64,000 nt of DNA from Vreelandella populi (GTDB lineage: Bacteria; Pseudomonadota; Gammaproteobacteria; Pseudomonadales; Halomonadaceae): assembly GCF_003989825.1 (NCBI RefSeq), contig NZ_RZHE01000004.1, positions 1-64,000 of the forward strand, given 5' to 3'. Below the pieces are notes generated by a model. The model saw only the letters and a program-made list of their open reading frames with translations, was not told the origin of the DNA and searched no databases. A program made the position numbers and the translations under genes. Positions 27,345-39,205 of the stretch are shown piece by piece; position 1 is the first letter of the stretch; each line of letters starts with the position of its first letter.

Positions 27345-29948
27345 GTGCTTGAAGCATATCGCCAACATGTCGAGGAACGCGCCGCTGAAGGCGTACCAGC
27401 CAAGCCTTTAACCGCCGAGCAAGTTGCCGCCTTGATTGAGCTGCTAAAAAACCCACCGGCCGGTGAAGAAGAGTTCATTCTTGATCTAATTACCAACCGG
27501 GTTCCGCCGGGTGTTGATGAAGCCGCTTACGTTAAAGCAGGCTTTCTTACCGCCATCGCTAAAGGCGAAGCCACTTCACCGCTTATCGACAAGATTCATG
27601 CGGTCAAGCTTTTGGGCACCATGCAGGGCGGCTATAACATCGTTTCCATGGTAGAGCTTCTGGATAATGAGGAACTTGCCCGTGAAGCCGGCGAGCAGCT
27701 CAAGCACACTTTGCTGATGTTTGACGCTTTTCACGATGTTGAAGAGCGCGCCAAGAACGGTAACAACGTTGCCAAAGATGTTATTCAATCCTGGGCTGAA
27801 GCGGAGTGGTTCCTCTCCAAACCAGCCTTGGAAGAAAAAATCACCCTGACCGTTTTCAAGGTACCAGGGGAAACTAACACGGATGATCTCTCCCCGGCAC
27901 CTGATGCCTGGTCGCGTCCGGACATCCCGCTGCATGCCAACGCGATGCTTAAAAACGAGCGTGACGGGATTTTGCCTGAAGTACCGGGCACCACCGGCCC
28001 CCTCAAGCAGGTCGAAGAAGTTAAAGCCAAGGGTTTCCCGGTTGCCTACGTAGGCGACGTGGTAGGCACCGGCTCTTCGCGCAAATCAGCCACCAACTCG
28101 GTGCTGTGGTTCTTTGGCGACGATATGCCGTTTGTACCCAACAAGCGTGCGGGTGGTTTCTGCTTTGGTAGCAAGATTGCCCCTATCTTCTTCAACACCA
28201 TGGAAGACTCCGGCGCCCTGCCTGTTGAGATGGACGTTTCCAAGCTGGAAATGGGCGATGTTATCGACGTCTATCCCTATGAAGGCAAGGTGTGCAAGCA
28301 CGGCACTGACGAAGTGCTAACAACGTTCGAACTCAAGACCCAGCTGATTCTGGATGAAGTACGTGCTGGCGGCCGTATTCCCCTGATCATTGGCCGTGGT
28401 TTGACCGGCAAGGCGCGCGAATCTCTGGGCCTTGAACCTTCTGACGTGTTCCGTCTTCCTGACCAGCCCAAAGATACGGGCAAAGGCTTTACCCTGGCAC
28501 AGAAGATGGTCGGCAAGGCCTGCGGCATGGATGGCGTTCGTCCGGGCATGTACTGCGAGCCCAAGATGACTACCGTTGGTTCCCAGGACACCACCGGCCC
28601 GATGACCCGTGATGAGCTGAAAGATCTGGCCTGCCTGGGCTTCCAGGCGGATCTGGTCATGCAGTCATTCTGCCACACCGCCGCTTATCCGAAGCCTGTT
28701 GACGTGGACACCCACCACACGCTGCCTGACTTCATCATGAACCGTGGCGGCGTATCGCTGCGTCCTGGCGACGGTATCATCCACAGCTGGCTGAACCGTA
28801 TGCTGCTGCCTGATACCGTAGGTACCGGTGGCGATTCACACACCCGCTTCCCGCTGGGCATCTCATTCCCTGCAGGCTCTGGCCTGGTTGCTTTCGCAGC
28901 AGCTACCGGCGTTATGCCACTGGATATGCCAGAATCCGTACTGGTTCGCTTTAAAGGCAAGCGCCAGCCCGGTGTTACCCTGCGCGACCTGGTTCACGCC
29001 ATTCCGCTTTACGGTATCAAGCAGGGCCTTCTGACTGTTGATAAGGCCAACAAGAAGAATGCTTTCTCCGGCCGGGTACTGGAAATTGAAGGTCTTGAAG
29101 ATCTGACCGTCGAGCAAGCATTTGAGCTTTCCGATGCCTCAGCCGAGCGCTCTGCCGCAGGCTGCACCATTACACTATCTGATGAAAGTGTGACGGAGTA
29201 CCTGAAGTCCAACATCACGCTGCTGAAGTGGATGATTGCCAACGGCTACGGCGATGAGCGCACGATCAGCCGTCGTATCGAAGGCATGGAAGCATGGCTT
29301 GCCAACCCGAGCCTGATGCGTGCCGATGCGGATGCCGAGTACGCTGAAGTCATCGAAATCGATCTGTCAGAGATCAAAGAGCCTGTACTTTGCGCGCCTA
29401 ACGATCCAGACGACGCTCGTTTACTGTCTGAGGTAGCGGGCGAGAAAATTGATGAAGTGTTTATCGGCTCGTGCATGACCAACATTGGTCACTTCCGTGC
29501 AGCGGGTAAACTTCTTGAAAAGCAGCCTGCAGGCAGCCTGAAAACTCGCCTGTGGCTGGCACCGCCGACCAAGATGGATCAGCACCAGCTGACCGAAGAG
29601 GGTTACTACGGCATTTATGGCCGTGCAGGTGCGCGCATGGAAATGCCGGGATGTTCGCTGTGTATGGGTAACCAGGCGCGCGTTGCAGCAAAAAGCACCG
29701 TTGTGTCTACGTCTACACGTAACTTCCCGAACCGCCTGGGTGATGGTGCCAACGTGTACCTCGCCTCAGCGGAACTAGCCGCCGTTGCTGCGGTTGAAGG
29801 TCGCCTGCCAAGCGTTGAAGAGTATCAGCGTTACATGAGTGAATTTGACGCCATGGCGGGAGAGATCTATCGTTACATGAACTTCCACGAAATTGAGGAG
29901 TATCAGAAGATTGCCTCAAACGTGATTCCGGTTGCTCAAGAAGCGTAA
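27345..29948 (+). CDS. acnB: Aconitate hydratase B (bifunctional aconitase/2-methylisocitrate dehydratase)
   Basis: Citric-acid-cycle enzyme isomerising citrate and isocitrate through cis-aconitate with a [4Fe-4S] cluster. The 867 residues match AcnB size. Cluster cysteines fall at 710 (GSCMTN), 770 and 773 (PGCSLCMGN), nearly identical to E. coli positions. The N-terminal HEAT-like AcnB-specific domain (about 1-160) is present, which in E. coli allows mRNA binding when the cluster is lost. GTG start with a GAGAGG site. The gene stands alone with its own terminator downstream. Confidence 0.97.
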   Translation: MLEAYRQHVEERAAEGVPAKPLTAEQVAALIELLKNPPAGEEEFILDLITNRVPPGVDEAAYVKAGFLTAIAKGEATSPLIDKIHAVKLLGTMQGGYNIVSMVELLDNEELAREAGEQLKHTLLMFDAFHDVEERAKNGNNVAKDVIQSWAEAEWFLSKPALEEKITLTVFKVPGETNTDDLSPAPDAWSRPDIPLHANAMLKNERDGILPEVPGTTGPLKQVEEVKAKGFPVAYVGDVVGTGSSRKSATNSVLWFFGDDMPFVPNKRAGGFCFGSKIAPIFFNTMEDSGALPVEMDVSKLEMGDVIDVYPYEGKVCKHGTDEVLTTFELKTQLILDEVRAGGRIPLIIGRGLTGKARESLGLEPSDVFRLPDQPKDTGKGFTLAQKMVGKACGMDGVRPGMYCEPKMTTVGSQDTTGPMTRDELKDLACLGFQADLVMQSFCHTAAYPKPVDVDTHHTLPDFIMNRGGVSLRPGDGIIHSWLNRMLLPDTVGTGGDSHTRFPLGISFPAGSGLVAFAAATGVMPLDMPESVLVRFKGKRQPGVTLRDLVHAIPLYGIKQGLLTVDKANKKNAFSGRVLEIEGLEDLTVEQAFELSDASAERSAAGCTITLSDESVTEYLKSNITLLKWMIANGYGDERTISRRIEGMEAWLANPSLMRADADAEYAEVIEIDLSEIKEPVLCAPNDPDDARLLSEVAGEKIDEVFIGSCMTNIGHFRAAGKLLEKQPAGSLKTRLWLAPPTKMDQHQLTEEGYYGIYGRAGARMEMPGCSLCMGNQARVAAKSTVVSTSTRNFPNRLGDGANVYLASAELAAVAAVEGRLPSVEEYQRYMSEFDAMAGEIYRYMNFHEIEEYQKIASNVIPVAQEA

Positions 29949-30017
29949 CCACCCCATCGCCGATGCTCGCACCATCGCAGAAGAGATGAACGTTCATTAC
30001 TTCTGAGTCGATGACCG

Positions 30018-30052
30018 AACGCCCCACACTTTTAAAGTCGTGGGGCGTTTTT
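30018..30052 (+). terminator. Terminator after acnB
   Basis: Ten-base stem AACGCCCCAC/GTGGGGCGTT (30018-30027 with 30040-30049), 12-nt loop, and a run of five T (30048-30052). Strong intrinsic terminator. Confidence 0.88.
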
Positions 30053-30132
30053 ATTGCTGTCCCAATGGCACGACTTGCGAAGACCCTTAGATACTGCCAC
30101 GCTGTTAATTCATCCTCATGATTTAAAAGACA

Positions 30133-32019
30133 ATGCAGCCATTGACCCAGCTTGGCTCTGCCTTACTTAGAACACTTCGCGATCATCTACGCCCTTTGAT
30201 TGCCTACCACTTGTTCTTTACCCTGCTTGCCTCCGCTCTTTTACTGCCCTTGATTGGGTGGGCGACGCGAGGCCTGCTTGCTCAGCTTAGGCGGACAGTC
30301 GTTACCAATGATGAACTGATCAGCTTGCTTTTCAGCCCGCTCGGGCTTATTGGCATGCTGGTGGTTCTAGGCTTCACATTTCTGATTATCTACTGGCAGC
30401 AGGCCGGCATGCTGCTGGTCGCCGTACGGCCCAAAAGCAACCACTATCGGCTTGCCTTTGAGGCGCTCTGGCTAAGCGTTCGCCGCCTTCCGGCACTGGC
30501 CGGACTGGTCATCCTGCAGGTAGGAACACACCTGCTGCTGCTGGCACCTTTCATGGTCGCCTTGGCCTGGCTTTACGGTATGTGGCTAGGCGGCATGGAC
30601 CTCTACTACCTGCAGCGTGTCAAACCACCAGTGCTTTGGTACTTTATTGCCTGCGCCTTGCCGCTGGCACTCGCCTGGATGGCCCTTGCCGCAAAGCTTT
30701 ATCTGCGCTGGCTATTAGCCCTGCCTCTGGTGGCCCTTGAAAACTGCAGCCCGATTCGCGCTTTAAAGCGTAGCGTTCACTTAACACGGGGCTGGCATCG
30801 CTCTATCGGCGCGGCCGTGCTAATTGTGTTGCTGCTGGTTATCTCCCTGCCAATTATCGCTACGCTTACGTTTGATAGTCTGGTTACCCCCCTGCTTCGG
30901 TGGCTGCCGGAGCATAATGCCCTGCTGATCCCCGCCATGTTCGCCTACCTGACCAGTTATCTGCTGTTAACACTGGCTATTACGTTTATCGGTATTGTGG
31001 CGAATGCGCTACTGTCAGCCTGCCTGTATCTTCAGTTGGCTCATCAGGAAATGCGCCCAGCGCCTCCATCGGCAACGGTAACATCCGGTAGGTTTGCCTG
31101 GGCTGTTGAGCTTAGCGTACTGCTATTTGCCGCACTGCAAGCCTGGTGGATTCTGAATAGCTTCGAGCTGCGTGATAACGTCCAGGTGATTGCCCACCGC
31201 GGCAGCTCGATGGTTGCCCCGGAAAATACCCTTTCCGCTGTGGAGCAGGCCCTGTTGGACAAGGCTGACTACGTGGAGCTTGACGTTCGCTTGACTGCGG
31301 ATAATCAAGTGATGATCTACCATGACCGCACGCTTGCCAGGCTGACCGGGGATAACCGGGAGTTCGATGACCTGACGCGGGAAGAACTCGCCCAGTACGA
31401 TATAGGCAGTTGGTTTGGCGATGCTTTTCAGGGCGAACCAATTGCAGGCCTGGATGAGGTATTAACGCGTGTGCGCGGCCATGCCGGACTGATGATCGAT
31501 ATGAAAGCATCACCGGGAGCAGAGCAGACACTGGCTGACGCCGTTATTGACCAGCTACATAAAGAGACGGATATCCGCTACGCCTGCTGGGCTGCTAGTA
31601 CGGATGCCATAGTGGCCCATGGGCAGTGTGGCTTTCCCAATGCGCTAATGGATATGCGGGTCGCGACCATGTCGCCTGCGCTGGTCAGCTACATCAAGAC
31701 CCACGCACCTGAGCTTCGAGTGACGTTACTTGCCCAGCTTATTTTACCCGGCACGTTGGATCGCCGGGGATTTGACGCATTGGGGCTGCGCCATAATCGT
31801 ATTAGTGAAGAGGAGATTCGCCTAGCCGCGCTTTATGGTTATGAGGTACATGCCTGGACGGTTAATGATCGGGCGCGCATGTCGACCCTGATTGACCTGG
31901 GGGTAGATGCAATTATCACGGACTATCCTGATCGCCTTCGTGAACTTATTGAAGAGCGGCATACGTTAAGCGACGGGGAGCTGCTGCTGGTTAAGCTGCG
32001 TAACTGGCTGCGCCAGTAA
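30133..32019 (+). CDS. Membrane-anchored glycerophosphodiester phosphodiesterase
   Basis: Hydrolyses glycerophosphodiesters to glycerol-3-phosphate and an alcohol. The 628 residues split into an N-terminal membrane domain (about 1-340, six to eight helices, GPDPase_memb type) and a C-terminal GDPD barrel that starts with VIAHRGSSMVAPENT (catalytic His near 355), then ELDVRLTADNQVMIYHD and a C-terminal TDYPD. The catalytic His and acidic metal ligands are intact. The barrel follows the last helix, but its side of the membrane is not settled by sequence. It converges with ggt. Confidence 0.88.
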   Translation: MQPLTQLGSALLRTLRDHLRPLIAYHLFFTLLASALLLPLIGWATRGLLAQLRRTVVTNDELISLLFSPLGLIGMLVVLGFTFLIIYWQQAGMLLVAVRPKSNHYRLAFEALWLSVRRLPALAGLVILQVGTHLLLLAPFMVALAWLYGMWLGGMDLYYLQRVKPPVLWYFIACALPLALAWMALAAKLYLRWLLALPLVALENCSPIRALKRSVHLTRGWHRSIGAAVLIVLLLVISLPIIATLTFDSLVTPLLRWLPEHNALLIPAMFAYLTSYLLLTLAITFIGIVANALLSACLYLQLAHQEMRPAPPSATVTSGRFAWAVELSVLLFAALQAWWILNSFELRDNVQVIAHRGSSMVAPENTLSAVEQALLDKADYVELDVRLTADNQVMIYHDRTLARLTGDNREFDDLTREELAQYDIGSWFGDAFQGEPIAGLDEVLTRVRGHAGLMIDMKASPGAEQTLADAVIDQLHKETDIRYACWAASTDAIVAHGQCGFPNALMDMRVATMSPALVSYIKTHAPELRVTLLAQLILPGTLDRRGFDALGLRHNRISEEEIRLAALYGYEVHAWTVNDRARMSTLIDLGVDAIITDYPDRLRELIEERHTLSDGELLLVKLRNWLRQ

Positions 32020-32030
32020 GTACCATGCAA

Positions 32031-32069
32031 AAAGCAAAGCGCTGTATCAAGTAACTTGATACAGCGCTT
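32031..32069 (-). terminator. Terminator between GDPD gene and ggt
   Basis: Perfect 15-bp stem AAGCGCTGTATCAAG/CTTGATACAGCGCTT (32037-32051 with 32055-32069) with a 3-nt loop. On the minus strand it is followed by a T-rich tail (TGCTTTTT), so it mainly serves ggt. It may also stop transcripts of the convergent phosphodiesterase gene. Confidence 0.8.
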
Positions 32070-32111
32070 GTCATATCATCAGCCAAATCGTGGAGGCTTT
32101 TCGGAGACGGC

Positions 32112-33902
32112 TTAGTCGCCCATTACCACGCCTTCGCGACGCGGGTCAGCCCCACCAAACAGTGTACCGTCTTCCAACTTGCGGATAGCCTGAAGACCGC
32201 TTGTCAGCTCACGCTCGCTAACCGTATGGCCATAATTCTCCAGGGCTTGCTTGGTGGCCTCAGGAAAGCGTCCTTCTTCCAGATAAACATCACCGCCTGT
32301 GGTAATGGCATGGGGCAGGTTAAGTGCTTCCTGAGCGCTCATTCCCCAATCCCGCATGGCGATCAGGGTACGTGCCGTATAGTGAATAATCGCAGCACCG
32401 CCGGGGGAGCCTAGGCTTGCCACCAGGTTGCCACTCTCCCGATCAAAGACCAGCGTGGGGCTCATGCTGGAACGAGGGCGTTTGCCCGGTTCCACACGAT
32501 TGGCAATGGGCTCACCATCAATCTCAGGGGTAAAGGAGAAATCGGTCAGCTCGTTATTGAGCTGATACCCACCCGGTAAGCCTGTCCCACCATCAGCCAT
32601 GATGCGTGAACCAAACGCCTGTTCAATCGAGGTCGTCATGGCAATCGCGTTCCCGTCACCATCAATAATGCTGATATGGCTGGTACCGTACTCGGGCTGG
32701 TCCGGTTGCGATGCCCAGGTAACATTCAGTTCGCCTGGATTACCCGGCTCCGCGCTATCGCCAAGGCTGGTGTCGCTGATCAGCTCGCTGCGCGTGGCCA
32801 GATAATCTGGCGCCAGCATCAGCGACCAGTCACCACCCGGTGCGTCTACAAAATCCGGATCGCCAATATAGCGCCCACGATCAGCAAAGGCCAAGCGTGA
32901 GGCTTCAAGGAACTGATGCAGCCAGCCACTGCTTGATACACCGTTATCCAGCGGCGCTTCCAGCAGAGGCTGCTGATCCAGCATGCCAAGTATCTGCATT
33001 ACGGTGATATGCCCTGATGACGGCGGCGGAAAACCACATACTTCCCACTGCTGCCATGGCGTGCACATTGGCTCTCGTTCAACGGCTTGATAACCCGTTA
33101 CATCTTCAATGGTCATGCTGCCTGGGCGTACCGCATGGCTTTGCACTCGGCTGACCAGATCCTCGGCCAGCGCACCCTCATAAAAGGCCGTACTACCCTG
33201 CTCTGCAATACGGCGCAATACTTCAGCCAGCGCCGGGTTCTTAAGCGTATCGCCCACCGCCAGCGGCTCGCCATTTTCATTATAGTAGAACTGCCCCGCT
33301 AGCGGATCATTGGCTAGCGCTTCGTCACTGGCGATACTGGTGTGCAGACGTTGGCTTATTGCAAAACCTTCCTCGGCAAGCGTAATCGCCGGTACAAATA
33401 ACTCCGCCCAGGCTAATTGACCATGCTCCCGATGCGCCTGCTCGAGCATACGCACAGTACCCGGCACACCGACTGAAAGCCCGCTGGCGACGGCATCCAT
33501 AAACGGTAACGGCTCGCCATTTTCCATAAATAGCTCGCCCGTTGCTGCCGCAGGTGCCGTTTCACGGCCATCATAAGCCTGCACATCTTTCCCGTCGTAA
33601 TGCATTAAAAAGGCGCCGCCACCGATACCGCTGGACTGCGGCTCCACCAGGGTCAGTACCATTTGCACGGCAATCGCCGCATCAACGGCATTACCACCTG
33701 CTTTAAGCACCTGATAACCCGCATCAGTCGCCAGCGGGTTAGCCGCTGCAACGGCAAACGATTCGGTTGCCCAACCGGGCTTTTCTTCGTAACCCGAGCC
33801 AACTTCCGGCGTTATGGAAGGCGCTTCATAGCTGAACCCAAAACTATAAAACGGCACCAACAGCAATCCTGACAGCGTCAAACTTGCCTTTACTGGGGAC
33901 AT
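32112..33902 (-). CDS. ggt: Gamma-glutamyltransferase
   Basis: Periplasmic N-terminal nucleophile hydrolase that cleaves glutathione and transfers gamma-glutamyl groups. The proenzyme self-cleaves before the nucleophile Thr, here Thr407 in GTSHISIID, giving a large (1-406) and a small (407-596) subunit. A signal-like hydrophobic N-terminus (MSPVKASLTLSGLLLVPFYSF) starts at 33902, behind an AGAGGA site. The frame is open to 33983 but would place 27 extra residues before the signal. GGxGxxG-type substrate-binding (SLGSPGGAAI) is present. Single gene with its own terminator. Confidence 0.93.
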   Translation of the reverse strand: MSPVKASLTLSGLLLVPFYSFGFSYEAPSITPEVGSGYEEKPGWATESFAVAAANPLATDAGYQVLKAGGNAVDAAIAVQMVLTLVEPQSSGIGGGAFLMHYDGKDVQAYDGRETAPAAATGELFMENGEPLPFMDAVASGLSVGVPGTVRMLEQAHREHGQLAWAELFVPAITLAEEGFAISQRLHTSIASDEALANDPLAGQFYYNENGEPLAVGDTLKNPALAEVLRRIAEQGSTAFYEGALAEDLVSRVQSHAVRPGSMTIEDVTGYQAVEREPMCTPWQQWEVCGFPPPSSGHITVMQILGMLDQQPLLEAPLDNGVSSSGWLHQFLEASRLAFADRGRYIGDPDFVDAPGGDWSLMLAPDYLATRSELISDTSLGDSAEPGNPGELNVTWASQPDQPEYGTSHISIIDGDGNAIAMTTSIEQAFGSRIMADGGTGLPGGYQLNNELTDFSFTPEIDGEPIANRVEPGKRPRSSMSPTLVFDRESGNLVASLGSPGGAAIIHYTARTLIAMRDWGMSAQEALNLPHAITTGGDVYLEEGRFPEATKQALENYGHTVSERELTSGLQAIRKLEDGTLFGGADPRREGVVMGD

Positions 33903-33970
33903 CACAACATCCTCTTGTGTGATAGAAACATCAAGGCCGTAGCCACAACAGCGTAGCCTATAAAACGCCA

Positions 33971-33994
33971 GTGCCCGGCACAATGGCCGGGCAC
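33971..33994 (-). terminator. Hairpin after ppsA, probable terminator
   Basis: Nine-base GC-rich stem GTGCCCGGC/GCCGGGCAC (33971-33979 with 33986-33994). On the minus strand it is followed by TGGCGTTTTATA, so the T-run starts a few bases late. It sits 25 nt after the ppsA stop and before the ggt promoter region. Confidence 0.6.
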
Positions 33995-34018
33995 GAAATT
34001 ACCAATCAATTATTAGCG

Positions 34019-36391
34019 CTAGCTAATGGTTTCGCCTGCGAGCATGAACCAGGTTTCGAGCACCGCATCCGGATTCAGGGATACAGAATCTATTCCCTGC
34101 TCCATCAACCATTTAGCCAGCTCAGGGTGATCGGAGGGGCCTTGTCCGCAAATGCCCACGTACTTGCCTTGCGCTTTACAGGCCTGAATGGCCATCGCCA
34201 GCAGCTTTTTCACCGCAGCATTACGCTCATCAAACAGATGCGCCACAATGCCTGAATCACGATCGAGCCCCAGGGTTAGCTGGGTCAGGTCGTTGGAGCC
34301 GATCGAAAAGCCGTCGAAGTGCTCAAGGAACTCGTCAGCCAGTAGCGCGTTGGCTGGCAGCTCGCACATCATGATCACTCTCAGCCCACTATCGCCGCGC
34401 TTCAAGCCGTTTTCCGCGAGCAGATCGACGACCTGCTTGGCTTCCTCTGTGGTACGTACGAACGGCACCATGATCTCAACGTTATCGAGCCCCATCTCTT
34501 CACGTACGTATTTCAAGGCGCGACACTCAAGCTCAAAGCAGGGGCGGAAAGCATCCGAGATATAACGCGAAGCGCCCCGGAAGCCCAGCATGGGGTTCTC
34601 TTCACCCGGCTCGTAGAGCTTCCCGCCAATCAGGTTTTCGTACTCATTGGACTTGAAGTCGGATAGCCGCACGATAACTTTCTGCGGATAAAATGCCGCT
34701 GCCAGCGTTGAAATACCTTCAACCAGCTTATCGACGTAAAAGCTGACCGGATCAGTGTAACCTGCCGTGCGCAGATCAATAACCTGCTGCAAGTCAGACG
34801 GTAGCGTGGCGTAATCTAAAAGCGCTTTGGGGTGAACGCCAATCATGCGGTTGATGATGAACTCAAGCCTCGCCAGTCCAACGCCCGCATTAGGTAGGCT
34901 AGCAAACCCAAACGCACGGTCCGGGTTGCCCACGTTCATCATGATCTTGAACGGGATTTCGGGCATGGCGTCAACGCTTGATACCTTACAGTCAAAATCC
35001 AGAAGCCCTTCATACACGTGCCCGGTATCGCCCTCGGCGCAAGACACGGTGACATCAGTGCCTTCTCTCAACTGCTGGGTAGCATCACCACAGCCAACTA
35101 CCGCAGGAATGCCCAGCTCACGGGCGATAATCGCCGCGTGACAGGTACGGCCGCCGCGGTTGGTGACAATCGCTGAGGCCCGTTTCATGATCGGTTCCCA
35201 GTCAGGATCGGTCATATCGGTCACCAGAATGTCACCGTCATGAATCTTATCCATCTCCTCCGGGCTCATGACCACTTTTACCGTGCCACGACCAATCCGC
35301 TGACCGATGGCCCGCCCGGTAATCAGGGTACGCCCCTTCTCGCGTAGCTGAAAACGCTCAAGTTTGCCGCCTTCCTGCTGGGAGACCACGGTTTCAGGAC
35401 GCGCCTGCACGATGTAAAGCTTGCCATCATCGCCATCCAGCGCCCACTCGATATCCATGGGCCGCTCGTAGTGCTGCTCGATGGTGACCGCCTGCCGGGC
35501 CAGATCCATGACCTGCTGATCATTAATGCAGAAACGTGCACGCTCGTTGAGCGGCACATCTACCGTTTCAACTGACTTACCCGCACTCGTGTCCTGGCCA
35601 TACACCATCTTGATCAGTTTGGAACCCAAGTTGCGACGCAACACCGCCGGGCGCCCCGCCGCCAGGGTGGATTTATGCACATAAAACTCATCAGGGTTAA
35701 CGGCTCCCTGCACCACCGTTTCACCCAGGCCCCACGATGCGGTAACAAATACGGCATCTCGGTAGCCCGATTCGGTATCCAGGGTAAACATGACGCCTGA
35801 GGCACCGGTTTCCGAGCGCACCATTTTTTGAACGCCAGCCGAAAGCGCAACATTCTCGTGGGCGTAGCCGCGGTGAACACGGTAGGAAATAGCGCGATCA
35901 TTAAACAGTGAGGCAAATACCTCATGAACCGCGCGTTTGATATTGTCGAAACCTTTGATGTTCAGAAAGGTTTCCTGCTGGCCTGCAAAGGAAGCGTCGG
36001 GAAGGTCTTCAGCCGTTGCCGAGCTGCGAACCGCCGCTTTTAACTGCGGGTGCTTGGCCTGCAGCTGCTCGTAAGCTTCGCGTAGTGCACTTTCAAAGCT
36101 GGGGGGCAACGGGGTATCGATCACCCACTGACGAATATTACGGCCCGCTTCCGCCAATGCGTTCACGTCGTCTACATCCAAACGCGCCAGCGTGCTATTG
36201 ATGCGCTCGTTTAATCCTTCATGGGAGAGGAACTCACGGTAAGCATGCGCCGTGGTAGCAAACCCACCGGGAACGGTAACCCCGGCGTCGGACAGGTTGG
36301 AAATCATTTCACCAAGTGAAGCGTTCTTGCCACCTACACGCTCAACATCCGCCATGCCCAACTGATCGAACCACAGAATGTACTCTTCCAC
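34019..36391 (-). CDS. ppsA: Phosphoenolpyruvate synthase
   Basis: Converts pyruvate and ATP to phosphoenolpyruvate, AMP and phosphate in gluconeogenesis. The 790 residues carry the N-terminal pyruvate-phosphate dikinase ATP-binding domain, the phosphohistidine swivelling domain (GGRTCHAAI, His about 418) and the C-terminal PEP-binding barrel. The GTG at 36391 gives the expected start ([16 protein letters not shown]) and follows GAGGGGG. An open extension to 36454 is not family-like. The gene diverges from ppsR, its regulator, a common pairing. Confidence 0.95.
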   Translation of the reverse strand: MEEYILWFDQLGMADVERVGGKNASLGEMISNLSDAGVTVPGGFATTAHAYREFLSHEGLNERINSTLARLDVDDVNALAEAGRNIRQWVIDTPLPPSFESALREAYEQLQAKHPQLKAAVRSSATAEDLPDASFAGQQETFLNIKGFDNIKRAVHEVFASLFNDRAISYRVHRGYAHENVALSAGVQKMVRSETGASGVMFTLDTESGYRDAVFVTASWGLGETVVQGAVNPDEFYVHKSTLAAGRPAVLRRNLGSKLIKMVYGQDTSAGKSVETVDVPLNERARFCINDQQVMDLARQAVTIEQHYERPMDIEWALDGDDGKLYIVQARPETVVSQQEGGKLERFQLREKGRTLITGRAIGQRIGRGTVKVVMSPEEMDKIHDGDILVTDMTDPDWEPIMKRASAIVTNRGGRTCHAAIIARELGIPAVVGCGDATQQLREGTDVTVSCAEGDTGHVYEGLLDFDCKVSSVDAMPEIPFKIMMNVGNPDRAFGFASLPNAGVGLARLEFIINRMIGVHPKALLDYATLPSDLQQVIDLRTAGYTDPVSFYVDKLVEGISTLAAAFYPQKVIVRLSDFKSNEYENLIGGKLYEPGEENPMLGFRGASRYISDAFRPCFELECRALKYVREEMGLDNVEIMVPFVRTTEEAKQVVDLLAENGLKRGDSGLRVIMMCELPANALLADEFLEHFDGFSIGSNDLTQLTLGLDRDSGIVAHLFDERNAAVKKLLAMAIQACKAQGKYVGICGQGPSDHPELAKWLMEQGIDSVSLNPDAVLETWFMLAGETIS

Positions 36392-36633
36392 GCAACCCCC
36401 TCGCGTTAAGACGTTGATACAGTTTCTTAAACTGCTAATCATTGATCGTGTCACCCTAGCACCGTGGCACTATATTCGCCATTGGTCTAATAGCGAAGGG
36501 AGTGGAGGATTTTTACAACATAAGGGGTTTATAGCCCGATTATGTAGTCGACCGGACCGTCGTAGTTGTTAAGTTGTGCTTGGCGAATGGGCAGATCACA
36601 ATAGTGTATCTACTCACTTTTGCGGGTCTAGTT

Positions 36634-37467
36634 ATGAAACGAACAGCTTTTTTTATTTCTGATGGTACCGGCATTACCGCTGAAAGCCTGGGCCGAAGTC
36701 TTCTAGCGCAGTTCAGCGGTGTCGAAATCAACATGCTGACCAAGCCTTACATCGATACGCTTGAAAAAGCCCAGGCGCTTGCCAAGATCATCGAATCAAC
36801 CGCCGCGCATGATGGGCAACAGCCGATTATCATCGACACGATTGTCGATCAGCAGATTCGTGATGAGATACGCAAGGCGCCAGGCTTCAAAGTCGATATC
36901 TTTTCGACTTTTCTTGAACCCCTGGAACAGGAACTTGGTACGCGCTCATCCTACAGCGTCGGCAGAACGCACTCGATTGGAAGTGATGATGTGTATATGG
37001 ACCGCATTCACTCGGTACATTTTGCGCTGGATAACGACGATGGCGCCCGCACTCATCAATATGATAAAGCCGATATCATTCTGGTAGGCGTATCGCGCTG
37101 TGGCAAAACGCCCACCTCGTTGTATCTGGCGCTGCAGTTTGGTATTCGGGCTGCCAACTACCCGTTGACCGAAGATGACCTTGATGAAGACGGTACGTTA
37201 AAGCTGCCCAAGGCACTGGTGCCGCACCGTCGCAAGCTGTTTGGCTTAACCATTGATGCCCGGCGGCTATCAGCCATTCGCAACGAGCGTCGCCCTAATA
37301 GCCGCTATAGCTCAATGGATCAGTGCCTGCAGGAAGTAGAGCAGGCTGAGGCACTGTACCGCATCCTGCATATTCCATTTATCGATACGACGCGTTTCTC
37401 TATCGAAGAAATATCGACCCGCATGATTGCGGAAGCCGGTCTGGCGAGACGCTTTTCACCTCGCTAG
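36634..37467 (+). CDS. ppsR: PEP synthase regulatory protein (kinase/pyrophosphorylase)
   Basis: Bifunctional DUF299 enzyme that inactivates PpsA by ADP-dependent threonine phosphorylation and reactivates it by phosphorolysis. From the ATG at 36634 the protein has 277 residues, with the family start [18 protein letters not shown] and the P-loop GVSRCGKT at 152-159. The frame is open upstream to 36574 but the family N-terminus fixes the start. Divergent from ppsA. It converges with hpt 11 nt beyond its stop. Confidence 0.95.
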   Translation: MKRTAFFISDGTGITAESLGRSLLAQFSGVEINMLTKPYIDTLEKAQALAKIIESTAAHDGQQPIIIDTIVDQQIRDEIRKAPGFKVDIFSTFLEPLEQELGTRSSYSVGRTHSIGSDDVYMDRIHSVHFALDNDDGARTHQYDKADIILVGVSRCGKTPTSLYLALQFGIRAANYPLTEDDLDEDGTLKLPKALVPHRRKLFGLTIDARRLSAIRNERRPNSRYSSMDQCLQEVEQAEALYRILHIPFIDTTRFSIEEISTRMIAEAGLARRFSPR

Positions 37468-37478
37468 GCCCACTTTCG

Positions 37479-38057
37479 CTACATGCCTTTTGGCGCAAAG
37501 ATACCCGGTGCATTACGCCAGTAGCCTTTGTAATCCATGCCAAACCCGAATACATAGCGATCCGCTACTTCCAGGCTGCAGTAATCAGCCTTCAAGCCCG
37601 GCACCGCTTTGCGGTCATGTTGTTTGTCCACCAGCACCGCCGTCGTCACGCTGGCCGCCTGAGCTTCCTTGCAGTAAGCAAGAATCGCGGCCAGTGTAGA
37701 CCCTTCATCGAGAATGTCGTCCACAATCACCACATGGCGCCCGGCCATGGGGACTTCAGGCGACACACGCCAGAACAGCTCACCGCCGCGCAGTTCGTTG
37801 CGATACCGGGTGGCGTGCAGGTAATCCACCTCCAGCGGAAAGCCCAAACGGGTCAACAGATGCCCGGTAGTGATCAACCCCCCGTTCATGACGCAGTAGA
37901 AAACTGGCAACTTGTCACCCAGATCTTTGGTAATGGCTTCTGCCATACGGTCAAGGGCACGCTCAACCTGCTCCTGGGAAATCAGGCAGTCAGCGTTATC
38001 CATCAACTGACGCATGGAGTCCAATGACTCAAGGGATTCTTTATCCAGTTTGGACAT
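37479..38057 (-). CDS. hpt: Hypoxanthine-guanine phosphoribosyltransferase
   Basis: Salvages hypoxanthine or guanine with PRPP to IMP or GMP. The PRPP-binding loop VVIVDDILDEGSTL and a C-terminal DYKGYWRN purine-binding segment are present. The ATG at 38057 (MSKLDKESL, 192 residues) follows GGGAG; the frame is open to 38075. Lies 57 nt downstream of nagZ on the same strand. A second type I PRTase of the xanthine/guanine kind (48827) is also in this window. Confidence 0.88.
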   Translation of the reverse strand: MSKLDKESLESLDSMRQLMDNADCLISQEQVERALDRMAEAITKDLGDKLPVFYCVMNGGLITTGHLLTRLGFPLEVDYLHATRYRNELRGGELFWRVSPEVPMAGRHVVIVDDILDEGSTLAAILAYCKEAQAASVTTAVLVDKQHDRKAVPGLKADYCSLEVADRYVFGFGMDYKGYWRNAPGIFAPKGM

Positions 38058-38114
38058 GGGGTTACTCCCAAACACCGTAATGGTGTTACAAAAATAGAAA
38101 GGATTCAGGCAGGA

Positions 38115-39131
38115 TCAAGCGTGGTCGGTGAGAGCTTCTAGCCTTGCGTGAGCACGCCGCCAACGGCCTAGCGCGGTAAGCGCATCCAGATCCGGCCGGG
38201 CGCGCCCGTAGCGCAGTTTCGCGGGGCGCTTGTTGGTGATTCCCTGACAAGCCTCGATCACCTCAAGCGCAGCTGCTCGGTCATTGCAAACCAAGAGCAT
38301 ATCGCAACCCGCCGTTAAGGCGGCCGTCGCACGTGCGCTAGGGCCACCCGCTTCATGCGCGCCTGCCATGCTTAAATCATCAGAAAAAATACAGCCTTTG
38401 AAGCCTAACGACTCGCGCAGCATGCCAAGCCAACTGGGCGAAAACCCGGCTGGTCGTGTATCAAACGCCGAGTAAATCACATGCGCAGGCATGATCCCAT
38501 CAAGCTGGGGGGCAAGCTGACTGAAAGGAACCAGATCACGCTGTTTGATCTCATCCATAGAGCGCTCGTCCACCGGCAGCGCCACATGAGAGTCAGCGGC
38601 AACACCACCGTGACCAGGGAAATGCTTGCCGATGCCGGCCATACCCGCCTGGTGCAACCCATCTATGAAGGCAGCGCCTAAACGGGCAACGTGCAGCGGG
38701 TCTGTGCTAAAGCTGCGATCCCCAATGACACTGGAGATACCGCTTTCCACATCAAGTACTGGTGCAAAGCTAATATCCAGCCCACACGCAGCCATCTCCA
38801 TGCCTAGCAGCCAGCCGGCTTCGGTTGCCAGGGTAAGTCCCTCCTCCTGATCCTGCGCAAAGCGCTCACCGATGCGCGCCATGGCCGGCAAACGGGTGAG
38901 CCCCTTTTTAATACGCTGAACGCGACCACCTTCCTGGTCGACCGCCAGTAGCAGATCGCCGCGCACTCGCCGTATATCACTGCATAGCTGGCGCACCTGG
39001 TAGGCATCTTCCACATTGCGGGCAAAGAGGATCACCCCGCCCACAGCGGGTTCAAGCAAGAGGCGCTTTTCAGCAGCGGTCAATTGCGGTCCTTCCAGGT
39101 CGAGCATGACCGGGCCAATAGGTTGCGTCAT
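38115..39131 (-). CDS. nagZ: Beta-N-acetylhexosaminidase NagZ
   Basis: Cytosolic GH3 enzyme that removes GlcNAc from GlcNAc-anhydroMurNAc peptides in peptidoglycan recycling, which affects AmpC induction in relatives. The GH3 pattern is clear: [17 protein letters not shown], the catalytic His loop [14 protein letters not shown], and [10 protein letters not shown] with the nucleophile Asp. 338 residues from the ATG at 39131. It lies downstream of a signal-less YkuD protein and psrA, much as psrA and nagZ neighbour each other in Pseudomonas. Confidence 0.95.
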   Translation of the reverse strand: MTQPIGPVMLDLEGPQLTAAEKRLLLEPAVGGVILFARNVEDAYQVRQLCSDIRRVRGDLLLAVDQEGGRVQRIKKGLTRLPAMARIGERFAQDQEEGLTLATEAGWLLGMEMAACGLDISFAPVLDVESGISSVIGDRSFSTDPLHVARLGAAFIDGLHQAGMAGIGKHFPGHGGVAADSHVALPVDERSMDEIKQRDLVPFSQLAPQLDGIMPAHVIYSAFDTRPAGFSPSWLGMLRESLGFKGCIFSDDLSMAGAHEAGGPSARATAALTAGCDMLLVCNDRAAALEVIEACQGITNKRPAKLRYGRARPDLDALTALGRWRRAHARLEALTDHA

Positions 39132-39205
39132 TATCAAGAATCCAACAAAAGGGCCGACGATTTTAGACGATCAACGCAGAGTGTCAAAAACCTTGTTCAC
39201 CAAGG

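Noticed and set aside
29949..30006. Out-of-frame coding-like tail after the acnB stop (reads IADARTIAEEMNVHYF, then stop, in the next frame).
   Set aside because: AcnB already ends at the normal length of 867 residues, and the 16 residues have no known match. Treated as chance.
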